64,000 bases of DNA from Bradyrhizobium sp. CCBAU 53421 (GTDB taxonomy: Bacteria; Pseudomonadota; Alphaproteobacteria; Rhizobiales; Xanthobacteraceae), in contig NZ_CP030047.1 of assembly GCF_015291625.1 (NCBI RefSeq), forward strand, positions 5,828,001 to 5,892,000, in the 5' to 3' direction. The notes under the pieces were generated by a model. That model was not told the DNA's origin, searched no databases, and saw only the letters and a list, made by a program, of their open reading frames with translations. This document shows positions 37,660-46,600 of this stretch, piece after piece. The position numbers were made by a program, and so were the translations under genes. The stretch's first letter is position 1. Each line of letters opens with the position of its first letter.

Positions 37660-38180
37660 CCGCCATCGATCCGCGCGAGCTGCGCAATGCCTGCGGCCAG
37701 TTCGGCACCGGCGTCACCATCATCACCACCCATTGCGGGGGACGCGACCACGGCATGACGGCCAATGCCTTCATGTCTGTCTCGCTCGATCCGCCGCTGG
37801 TCGCGATCTCGATCGCGAAAAGCGCGAAGATGCTTTGCAACATCCAGGACACCGGCCGCTTCGCGGTCAGCGTGCTCGCCGAGGGCATGGAGGATCTGGC
37901 CTGGCATTTTGCAGGCAAGCCCAAGCTCGACCTCCGCGACGTCTTCGAGCGCCGCAACGAGCTGCCCGTCATCGCCAACGCGGCGGCGTATTTCGTGACC
38001 GATCTTGCCGATGAGGTCGTGGCCGGCGACCACACCATTTTTCTCGGCCGCGTCCGCGAGATGGCGCTGGAGCCCGGCAAGAAGCCGCTGCTGTTCTGCC
38101 GCGGCCGCTTCGGCGGCCTTGCCGATCCGCACCCGGCGCCCGCGATGCTGGAGAATGCCGCTTACGAATTTGTCTGGTGA
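37656..38180 (+). CDS. Flavin reductase of the HpaC type
   Basis: The NAD(P)H:flavin oxidoreductase partner of the monooxygenase, 174 aa. Family features include ACGQFGTGVTIITT, GMTANAFMSVSLDPPLVAISI and the late DHTIFLGRV. It reduces FAD or FMN, which diffuses to the oxygenase. The start overlaps the stop of the FAD synthetase gene (ATGA), so the two are coupled. Confidence 0.9.
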   Translation: MTAIDPRELRNACGQFGTGVTIITTHCGGRDHGMTANAFMSVSLDPPLVAISIAKSAKMLCNIQDTGRFAVSVLAEGMEDLAWHFAGKPKLDLRDVFERRNELPVIANAAAYFVTDLADEVVAGDHTIFLGRVREMALEPGKKPLLFCRGRFGGLADPHPAPAMLENAAYEFVW

Positions 38181-38252
38181 AACCGCCAACCTAAATTCCC
38201 GAAAACGGGGATGCAAGTTTGATCCAAACTGCAAGAAAAGGAGGAAACGACC

Positions 38253-39122
38253 ATGCTGAACGTCAACAAGGACACCATCACCGACCACGTGATCGCCGCG
38301 CTCTCGAGCGACATTCCGGATCGCAACCGTCAGATCATGACGAGCCTGATCCGCCACATGCACGCGTTCTGCAAGGAGGTCGACCTGACCTTCGCCGAAT
38401 GGTTTGCGGCTTGCGAATTCCTGCGCCGCGCCGGCGACATCTCGGACGAGAAGCGCAACGAGTTCATCCTGATCGCCGACATCCTCGGCGTCGAGGTGCT
38501 GGTCGACATGCTCGACCACCGCGTCACCGACGGTGAGAGCGAATCCACCGTGCTCGGGCCGTTCTACCGGGAGAACCCGCCAGTGCTTCCCAAGGGCGCT
38601 TCCATCATCAAGAAGACGTTCGACAACGCGCAGACCGTCAAGGTCTCGGGCCGCATCAGCGACACCGCGGGCCGGCCGATCGAGGGCGTCACCATCGACG
38701 TCTGGGAAGACGCGCCGAACGGGCTCTATGACCTGCAAGACCCCGAGCAGCCGGCGTATAATCTGCGCGGCCGGTTCACCACCGATGCCAATGGCGAATA
38801 TGCCTTCGTGGCGCTGCGTCCCGAGCCCTACCCGATCCCCTATGACGGCGCCGGCGGCGAGCTGCTGAAGTACATGGGTCACCATCCCTGGCGCCCGGGC
38901 CACATCCACTTCATGCTCTCGAAGGACGGCTATCAGTCGCTGATCTCGCAGATCTACGATTCCGAAACCAAGTATCTCGACAACGACTCGGTGTTCGCCG
39001 TGAAGCAGAGCTTGATCGGCAAGTTCGCCAAGGCACCGGCCGGCGCCGACACCGATCTCGTTCTCGATTTCGATTTCAAGCTCAAGAAGGCAGCGGTCGA
39101 GCGCCTCGTCGCGGCCGAATAA
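38253..39122 (+). CDS. Intradiol ring-cleavage dioxygenase (catechol/hydroxyquinol 1,2-dioxygenase)
   Basis: A non-heme Fe(III) enzyme of 289 aa that opens a catechol-type ring between the hydroxyls. An N-terminal helical dimerisation domain (about 1-95) is followed by the catalytic beta-sandwich. Iron ligands are the Tyr in DAPNGLYDLQ, Tyr in EPYPIPYDG and His, His in HPWRPGHIHFM. The length and the LGPFYRENPP motif fit both catechol and hydroxyquinol enzymes; the muconate-pathway genes next door favour catechol. AAGGAGG precedes the ATG. Confidence 0.9.
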   Translation: MLNVNKDTITDHVIAALSSDIPDRNRQIMTSLIRHMHAFCKEVDLTFAEWFAACEFLRRAGDISDEKRNEFILIADILGVEVLVDMLDHRVTDGESESTVLGPFYRENPPVLPKGASIIKKTFDNAQTVKVSGRISDTAGRPIEGVTIDVWEDAPNGLYDLQDPEQPAYNLRGRFTTDANGEYAFVALRPEPYPIPYDGAGGELLKYMGHHPWRPGHIHFMLSKDGYQSLISQIYDSETKYLDNDSVFAVKQSLIGKFAKAPAGADTDLVLDFDFKLKKAAVERLVAAE

Positions 39123-39133
39123 TACGCACCATG

Positions 39134-39162
39134 CCCTGCCAGGCGCGCAAAGCCTGGCAGGG
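39134..39162 (+). other. Intercistronic stem-loop
   Basis: A perfect 11-bp stem CCCTGCCAGGC/GCCTGGCAGGG with a 7-base loop, 11 bases past the dioxygenase stop and before the cycloisomerase gene. No T-run follows. It may adjust expression within the operon or protect the upstream mRNA. Confidence 0.55.
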
Positions 39163-39190
39163 TTCACCTGGAACTGACCTGCGAGGACAA

Positions 39191-40369
39191 ATGAGCCGTG
39201 CCGTGATCGAAATCGCCGAGCCCGTGGAGCAAGTGCGGAGTGTCGCGAGAGACACTGCAATCCGCAGCATCCGCGCCACCATCGTCGAGGCGCCGACCCG
39301 CCGGCGGCACAAGCTCTCGAACACCGAAGTCACGCATCAGGGCTACGTGCTGGTGCGCGTCCTGCTGGATAACGGCATAACCGGAATCGGCGAAGCCTCG
39401 ACGCTCGGTGGACCGCGCTGGGCCGAGGAGAGCGTGGAATCGATCAAGGCTGCGGTCACGAACTATCTGGCGCCGGCGCTGCTCGGACAGCCTGCCCTCG
39501 CCTTCGAAGCCAATGCCTTGCGCATGAGCAAGGCCGCGACCCGCAATTTCGCGGCCAAGGGCGCGATCGAATCCGCCCTGCTCGACGCCGCCGGCAAGAC
39601 GCTCGGCCTCCCGGCCAGCGCCTTGCTCGGCGGCGCGGTGCGCCAGCGCATGGAGGTGATCTGGGCGCTGGCCTCGGGCGACAGCGGCCAGGAGCTCGAG
39701 GAAGCCAAGGAGAAGCTGCGCCGCCGCGAGCACCGCCAGTTCAAGATCAAGTTCGGCTTCAACCGCCCGCAGGCCGATCTGAAGCGGCTGCAGACGTTGC
39801 GCACAGGGCTCGGCGACGACGTCCGCCTGATCGTCGATGTCAACCAGGCCTGGACCGAGGCCGAATGCATCCGCTTCATGCCCGCGCTGGAGGAGCTGGA
39901 CGTCGCGCTGGTCGAACAGCCGGTGTCGGCGCTGCAGCTGGACACCATGGCGCGTGTCGCGGCGCGCACATCCATCCCGTTGCTTGTCGACGAAGCGGCC
40001 TTCACCAAGGAGGAGATCGCCCGCGTCGCCACGATGGGGTGCGGCAGCGTCTATTCGCTGAAGCTCGTGAAGAGCGGCGGCCTGTTTGAAATGAAGCGAG
40101 CCGCCGCAGTCGCCGGTGCGCACGGCCTCGAGCTCTATGGCGGCTGCCTGCTGGAGAGCAGCATCGGCGCGGCCGCGCACCTCGCCGCATTCGCCACCCT
40201 GCCGAGGCTCGAATGGGGCACCGAACATTTCGGCCCGCGAATCCTCGTGGAGGACCTCGTCGTCAACCCGATCAGATTCGACGAGTTCGAGATCTGCCTG
40301 CCCGACGGCCCAGGTCTCGGCGTCGAGATCGACGAGGACAAGATCCGCGCCTTCACCCGGAAGGACTAG
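39191..40369 (+). CDS. catB: Muconate/chloromuconate cycloisomerase
   Basis: An enolase-superfamily enzyme of 392 aa that cyclises cis,cis-muconate to muconolactone. The capping domain (about 20-145) is followed by the barrel. The catalytic Lys pair lies in QFKIKFGF, metal ligands in LIVDVNQAW (Asp), LVEQPV (Glu) and LVDEA (Asp), and the late Lys in SLKLVKSGG. The ATG at 39191 has GAGG before it; the ATG at 39131 would overlap the stem-loop. The first 20 residues are longer than usual. Part of the dioxygenase operon. Confidence 0.85.
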   Translation: MSRAVIEIAEPVEQVRSVARDTAIRSIRATIVEAPTRRRHKLSNTEVTHQGYVLVRVLLDNGITGIGEASTLGGPRWAEESVESIKAAVTNYLAPALLGQPALAFEANALRMSKAATRNFAAKGAIESALLDAAGKTLGLPASALLGGAVRQRMEVIWALASGDSGQELEEAKEKLRRREHRQFKIKFGFNRPQADLKRLQTLRTGLGDDVRLIVDVNQAWTEAECIRFMPALEELDVALVEQPVSALQLDTMARVAARTSIPLLVDEAAFTKEEIARVATMGCGSVYSLKLVKSGGLFEMKRAAAVAGAHGLELYGGCLLESSIGAAAHLAAFATLPRLEWGTEHFGPRILVEDLVVNPIRFDEFEICLPDGPGLGVEIDEDKIRAFTRKD

Positions 40370-40551
40370 CAGACGGCGTCGTTCCCGCGGACAATTGACA
40401 ATCCCGGGACCCACGCCCAGTCTTTGCGCTGCAACCATCTCGATCGTGCGCCGATGACCACGCGATATCAAATCCGGCCAGCCGTCCCGGCCGCTTCCCC
40501 GGAAGCGCGCAAACAAGCGTCCGGTCGATCGTGACCGATCGCGACGACGTC

Positions 40552-41448
40552 ATGGACCTCAGGCGACTGGTCTACTTCGTCGCCGTCGCCGAGGAATTGC
40601 ATTTCGGCCGTGCCGCATCGCGGCTCGCGATCGCCCAGCCGCCGCTCAGCCGGCAGATTGCGCAGCTGGAGAGCGATCTCGGGGTCATGCTGATCGACCG
40701 GAGCCGGAGCCAGATCCGGCTGACCCAGGCCGGCAACGTTCTGCTGGAACGTGCACGCGACGTGCTGGAGCGGCTCGACCGGACGCACCGCGAGATCAAG
40801 CGGATCGGAGAGGGCTTTTCGGGGCACCTGCGCGTCGCCTTCGTCGGATCGGCAACCTATGGCGTGCTGCCCAACGTGATCAAGGCGTTTCGCTCGGCCT
40901 ATCCCGACGTCGAGCTCGCGCTGTCGGCGATGAACAACGCCGAGCAGAAGCGCGCGGTGATCCAGCGCGAGATCGATATCGCGGTCGCCCGGCCCTCGCT
41001 CGACGACGAGGAATTGAAGTCGGAGCCGCTGCTGCAGGAGCCGCTGATCCTCGCGCTGTCCGACACCTCGCCGCTGCTCGAACAGCAGGTCACGCTTCTG
41101 TCGGCGCTCAAGGCCGAGACATTCATCCTCTATCCGCGCAAGCCGCGCCCGAGCTTCGCCGACCACATCCTCAATATCTGCCTCGAAGAAGGCTTCATTC
41201 CGAAATCGCAGGTGCTGGCGCAGGATTATCAGACCGCGATCAGCCTGGTGTCGGTTGGCGTCGGCATCGCGCTGGTGCCGAAATCAGTCTCGCAGGCGGA
41301 ACGCCCCGGCGTCGCCTATCGCGCCTATGAGGGACACAACCCGGGCACCGCGCTGTCGCTGAACTACCGGCGCGACAACCGGATGCCGCATTTGTTCAAT
41401 TTCCTGAAGGTCGCGCAGGACGTCACGCGGCGGCAGCGCAAGCAATAA
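40552..41448 (+). CDS. LysR-family regulator of the aromatic island (CatR/BenM-like)
   Basis: A 298-aa regulator. The winged helix reads MDLRRLVYFVAVAEELHFGRAA and PPLSRQIAQLESDLGVMLI, as in the CatR/BenM/ClcR branch that responds to muconates. The effector domain covers about residues 90-290. The ATG at 40552 is preferred to GTG at 40531. It lies on the same strand 180 bases after the cycloisomerase gene and would activate the divergent promoters at about 36.9 kb. Confidence 0.85.
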   Translation: MDLRRLVYFVAVAEELHFGRAASRLAIAQPPLSRQIAQLESDLGVMLIDRSRSQIRLTQAGNVLLERARDVLERLDRTHREIKRIGEGFSGHLRVAFVGSATYGVLPNVIKAFRSAYPDVELALSAMNNAEQKRAVIQREIDIAVARPSLDDEELKSEPLLQEPLILALSDTSPLLEQQVTLLSALKAETFILYPRKPRPSFADHILNICLEEGFIPKSQVLAQDYQTAISLVSVGVGIALVPKSVSQAERPGVAYRAYEGHNPGTALSLNYRRDNRMPHLFNFLKVAQDVTRRQRKQ

Positions 41449-41455
41449 CCCGCTA

Positions 41456-42451
41456 TCAGGCCGCGACCGACGCCAGCGGGCGATCGTCAACGCGTGCGAC
41501 CGCATCGCGCAGCACGTCGATCCCGGCGCCCGGCCGCACGCCGTTCTCCGCAAGGTGCCTGCGGAACGCGCGCGCACCGGGGACGCCGTGGAAGGCGCCG
41601 ACGAAGTGGCGCGTGATCGAATGCAGCCGCGTGCCCTCGGCCAGTTGCCGCTCGATATAGGGCAGCATCGCCGCGAACACGTCCTTCATCGTGGCGTACG
41701 GCTGCGTTTCACCGAACAGCTCGGAATCGACTGTGAGCAGCCGCCACGGCTCCTGATAGGCCGCCCGCCCCAACATCACGCCGTCGACACGCGTCAGATG
41801 CTGCTTCGCTTCGGCGAGGCTCGTGATCCCGCCGTTGATGATGATGGGCACGTCCGGCAGCGCCGCCTTGAGGCGATAGACCCGATCATAGTCGAGCGGC
41901 GGGATGTCACGGTTCTCCTTCGGCGACAATCCGTTGAGCCAGGCCTTGCGCGCATGCACCACGAGCACATCCGCGCCGGCGGCAATCACGCCGCGCGCCA
42001 GCGTATCAAGCGCGACCTCCGGATCCTGGTCGTCGATGCCGATCCGGCACTTCACGGTGACGGGAATCTTCACCGCGCGCTTCATCGCCGCAACGCCTTC
42101 GGCGACCAGCGCGGGCTCCGCCATCAGGCAGGCGCCGAAGCGGCCGTCCTTCACCCGATCGGAAGGACAGCCGACATTGAGATTGATCTCGTCATAGCGG
42201 CAATCCTCGCCGATCTGCGCAGCGGTCGCGAGATCGCGCGGATCGGAACCGCCGAGTTGCAACGCCACCGGATGCTCGCTGGCATCGAAGCCGAGCAGCC
42301 GCGCCCGATCGCCGTGGATCACCGCGCCCGTCGTCAGCATCTCCGTATAAAGCCGCGCCCGCCGCGACATCAGGCGATGGAAGACCCGGCAATGCCGGTC
42401 AGTCCAGTCCATCATCGGGGCCACGGAAAAGCGATAGTCTTGCGATTCCAA
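41456..42451 (-). CDS. dusA: tRNA-dihydrouridine synthase A
   Basis: An FMN enzyme of 331 aa that reduces uridines in the D-loop of tRNA. Motifs include APMMDWTDRHCRVFHRL at the N-terminus, NLNVGCPSDRVKDGRFGACLM with the catalytic Cys, and IIINGGI and VMLGRAAYQEPW in the FMN-phosphate site. The closing segment RHFVGAFHGVPGARAFRRHL is the usual C-terminal helical domain. It converges with the LysR gene with seven bases between. Confidence 0.95.
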   Translation of the reverse strand: MESQDYRFSVAPMMDWTDRHCRVFHRLMSRRARLYTEMLTTGAVIHGDRARLLGFDASEHPVALQLGGSDPRDLATAAQIGEDCRYDEINLNVGCPSDRVKDGRFGACLMAEPALVAEGVAAMKRAVKIPVTVKCRIGIDDQDPEVALDTLARGVIAAGADVLVVHARKAWLNGLSPKENRDIPPLDYDRVYRLKAALPDVPIIINGGITSLAEAKQHLTRVDGVMLGRAAYQEPWRLLTVDSELFGETQPYATMKDVFAAMLPYIERQLAEGTRLHSITRHFVGAFHGVPGARAFRRHLAENGVRPGAGIDVLRDAVARVDDRPLASVAA

Positions 42452-43066
42452 TGATTTACTCTATTGTCTCAATGGGGTGGAACAAGAACGCGTGCCTCCC
42501 AAACTAGCCAAAATTGCACACGCTTGTAACCGCTTTGACCTGTCGGTGCACACATAGCGCACACGATTTGGGGAGTGCACACGACCGTTGCCACCGCCAA
42601 GAGCGCGGCAAACAGAATGACGCGCATTGCTGGAAACGAACGCATCGAAGCCCGCCATTAGAAATTATCGGCCAATGCAGAAAATTTACATGCGAGCGAC
42701 ATGACGTAAACAAAGAAATCGCGGCCAGCGAATAGCGGAGGTTGCAATCGCATCCGTCAGCGCGTGGAAACCAGGTGGTCAATGACCAGGCGACGGCGGA
42801 GCGCGAGGCGCTCCGCACTCAATCGCGTCAGCAGCCTCAGAGAGCTCTTCAACGCCGTAGTGACGGATGAAAATGCCAGGTATGACCCTCACCACGACGG
42901 CTCGCCGGACAGTTACGCGTCGACTGTGCACGTCCAGAATGCGCTCGGGCCCTGGGTCGATCAAAACCTGGAGCGCCAATATTGCCATTGCAGCCGAGCG
43001 GATCAGCCCTAAACTGGTGCTTCCCCGGCATGCGTTTCCGACGGGTAGTACGGCGGAGTAGGAACT
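42452..43066. other. Gene-free stretch before the ParB-like gene
   Basis: About 615 bases with no convincing gene; short frames lack ribosome sites and known domains. Composition is lower in G+C than around it. GTGCACAC occurs at 42546-42553 and GTGCACACG at 42575-42583, and the latter recurs at 43636-43644 on the other side of the ParB-like gene. Confidence 0.4.
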
Positions 43067-43576
43067 ATGCCCAAACCGCAAAGCTTCCCAATCGAGAAGA
43101 TCTACGTTCCCGTGAAAAGGAAGAAGGAAATCAAGCCTCAAGTCGTCGAGGAGATCGCCGGGAGTATTCTGGAAATCGGACAACAAGCTCCCATTCTCGT
43201 CAGGCCCGACGAAGACCGCTTCGTTCTGGTCGAGGGGCTTCAGCGGCTCGAAGCTTGCAAGGCGCTCGGAGAGACGACGATTGTCGGTATCGTGGTCTCG
43301 GCAGAGCTTGCTCAGCAAAGAACACTGTTGCCCGAGGGACCCGAAGCAGATGCAGTACGCGACAACATGGCGCGGCTGAAAAAGCTGCGTCTTGAGAAGG
43401 AAGCTGCAGAGACATCGATTGGCAACTTGAGCAAGACGGAACCGGAGCGAACCCGTTCGGCAAGGAGTGCGCGTGACAATCCAGGGACCGCGCCAAGCCG
43501 GGCCTCAGGACCTACACCGAAAAAGACGCTGTCAGAATGGATCACGCAGCAAAAGCGCGACGGCGGCCGTTATTAA
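43067..43576 (+). CDS. Orphan ParB/Spo0J N-terminal domain protein
   Basis: A 169-aa protein. Residues 5-80 form a ParB N-terminal (CTPase-type) domain: IEKIYVPVKRKKEIKPQVVEEIAGSI, then GQQAPILVRPDEDRFVLVEGLQRLEACKALGE. No helix-turn-helix DNA-binding domain follows; the rest is a charged, probably disordered tail. No parA is near. It may be a remnant or regulator from a plasmid or phage. Its lower G+C and gene-poor surroundings agree with acquisition. Confidence 0.75.
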   Translation: MPKPQSFPIEKIYVPVKRKKEIKPQVVEEIAGSILEIGQQAPILVRPDEDRFVLVEGLQRLEACKALGETTIVGIVVSAELAQQRTLLPEGPEADAVRDNMARLKKLRLEKEAAETSIGNLSKTEPERTRSARSARDNPGTAPSRASGPTPKKTLSEWITQQKRDGGRY

Positions 43577-43681
43577 CCGCCCCGGTCCTGCATCCAAACG
43601 TCATCTTTCCGACCATGGATTTTTCTTGATCTCTCGTGCACACGCCGGGCCTTCGCCACGGCAATGAACATCGCTCTGGCG

Positions 43682-46600
43682 TTACCATTCGAATCGCGTG
43701 CCGACCCCGACGGATGTCGAGCCCTTCGCATCCACATCCGACTCGACGCGGATGTGGCGCGTCACGTCGACATTGGCCGACACTCCTGACTGGCTGGCGC
43801 TGGCGCCCGTCCGCACCCCTACGCTTAACCTGTCGCCGATCGCGCGCGAGGCGCCGACCATCGGACCACCCGCCCCGGCGCCCACGTCCAGATTGTCGAC
43901 CCCAAGCGAGCGACGCATACGGTCCACCGTTCCCTCGCCACCGCTTGCGAACTGAGCTGCGGCCCCTGCGAGCTGCACGGCCTGCGAGGTCGTCAGGCTG
44001 CCCGAAGCTTTCTGAAAGAGAATGCGCGACAGGATCTCGTCCTGTGGCAACTCGGGCTGCGAGTGGAAGGCGAACACCGGCGCGGCCGCCGGGCCCGAGA
44101 TTGCGACCTGCGCGGTGATGTCAGAAGCCTGTATCTCCGCAGCAAAATCGAGCTCAGGCGCGAGATCTCCGTTGAAGGAGAGATTGCCTTTGGTGAAGGT
44201 CAACGTCTTTCCGAGCACCGCCAGCTTGCCCTGATAGAGCGAGAAGGCGCCCTTCGGCACCGGCGCGTTGCTCGTGCCGCCGACACGCACGGAGCCGCCG
44301 AGCTCCGCAGCAACGCCGCGACCATGGATGAAGACGTGGTTCGGCGCCGAGACCGTCACGTCGAGCGAGGCGTTGAAGAGCGCCGACCGCCCCTTGCTGC
44401 CTTTCGGCGTCTCGGCCTTGCGTGCAGCCGCAAGGCGTGCCGCGGCCTGGCCCGAGGCGTTCACATGGGTGATGCCATCGATCGGCTTGAGCGTCGTAGG
44501 TAAGCGGTCCGGAATATCGACATTGACGCGGATCAAGTCGATGCGACCGGCGATCCGCGGATCGCGCGCCAGGGCGCCTGTGACATCGAGAGCGAGATTG
44601 GCCTGAGCGGTTGCCAGCGCGCTGGACGCAAGCGTCGCCCGCTGGCCACGAATCGACACCGTGCCTGGAAAGCCTGCATCGGGGGCGACCCGCACCTGGC
44701 CGGAGCCGGACAACGTGCCGCCGTTGGGCGTCACCGCGGCCAAGCGCTCCACGACAATCCGCTCGCCGTCGGCGGTGATCTTCGCCTCGATGCCATCGAG
44801 CCGCGTGCCGAGCATGCTGTCGCGGAAGGTCCCTCCACTCATGGTGGCAACACCGCCGATCTGGGGCTTGGCGCGCGTGCCGCCGACACGGGCATCGAGC
44901 ACGACGCTGCCGGAGACCGTGCGGCCGGAGGCGGAGAGCATCGCGTTGGCGACGGCGGCATCGAGGCGGCCCTTCGCGGTCAGCGCGATCGGACCCCCAG
45001 CGTCGAGCGGCAGCGTGCCCGACGCCGTGATCGTGCCGGCTTTTCCCGCGGCAATTGTGGTGTTCAGGCTCGCACGGCTTCCATCGAGCCGTCCGTCCGC
45101 AGCGACGTCGATCGGCGGCAGGCCGGCGCTCCTAGTCTGCGGCGCCGTCAGCTGCTTGACGGCCACCTTGTATTGCCCGACCGGCGCGGCCGCGGAGCCG
45201 GCGATCGTGGCTGAGGCGTCAAGCGTCCCGGCGAGCCCCAGACCAGGCATCGCGACATCGGCCTCACCGAGCGGGATCGCGCTTGCCACCGCCTTGAGGT
45301 CGAGCGTCTTGCCGGCCTTGCCGTCGGCCGTGAAGCGGCCACTTCCAATGCCGAGCACCAGGTGCTCGATCAGTACCGTTCCATCATCGAGCGTAAAGCC
45401 CGCGGCGCCCTGCAGCGCGATCGCCTTGGCGCCGCGCCGCGCAGTGAAGCGATTGAGATCAAACCGCTTCCGCTCCCTGGACGTCAACGCACCCGCGGCA
45501 TCGAGGTCGAAACCCGCAGCCTTGGCGGAAAGGCCGATCGTGGTCGCATCGACATTGCCTCTGGCCGTCAGCGCGATGCTCGAGACGGTTTGACCGCCGA
45601 ACTCGGCATCGTTGACCCTGACATCGGCATTGAGCACCGGATGGCTGTAGAGATCGGCGCCATCGGCGTGCAGATCGAAACTACGGATGGCCGTACCGGT
45701 GGCCCGAATTCCGGCGCCCTTGCCGACGAGCCGAACCGACTGCCGACCGTCATCGGCCGAAGCGGCAAGGTCGAGCGAGGCCGAACCGGCGAGTTCAGTG
45801 AGAACGAGCGGCGAGAGGTCGGCGAGCGCCCCGGCCGCGACGCCAATCTGCCCACGTGCGAAGCTCTGCGCGTCGACTGTCCCTGCCCCCTTCAGGGATA
45901 CCGAGCCGATCGCAATGTCGAGGGTCTTTGCATTCCATCCGGCAAAGCCGGGAGCTGTGCTATCGTTACCTTCCGACGATCGGCGGCTCACCTGAACAAG
46001 CCCGCGCGCCGGCTTGCCGTCGACGGAGCCGTTGAGCCTGGCGTCGACGGCGCAGAGCCCGTTGATGTCGTTGATCGTCGCGGCGAGTTCCAGATGCGGA
46101 ATCGGGCGCCGCATCGCCGTGGCGCGATCCACCGAAGCGACGAACGAAATGCCGGGATGCGCAAGCCCGCCGGTCAGGCCGACATCGAGAGCTCCCGCGC
46201 CGGTGAGGCGCGCATCGGCCGCCGATAGATCTGGCAGGTCCATATGCGCTGACAGGTCGCTCGAGTCGCGCATCACCGTTCCCTTGACGCGAGCCGCGAC
46301 ATGGGCTCCGTCGAGAGACGCGCTGCGGACTGTAAAGCTGTCGTCGCCATCGGCCGAGAGATCGGCGGTGATTGCGAGCCGCGGCCCCACGAGCCCATCG
46401 AGCGCCGCAAGTCCCGTCGCGAGCTTTACGCCGGTACCTGACGTTTTGATATCAAGGCTGCCGCGCTGGAGGTTCCCATCGAGATCGAGGCCAAGCGCCA
46501 CCGAACCCTTGAGCTTCAGCCCCGCGAGGCCGGCGAAGGAGCCGAGGTCGGGCACCGTTGCGGTGGCACGGCCATGCAGGCGATCGGCGCTGACATCACC

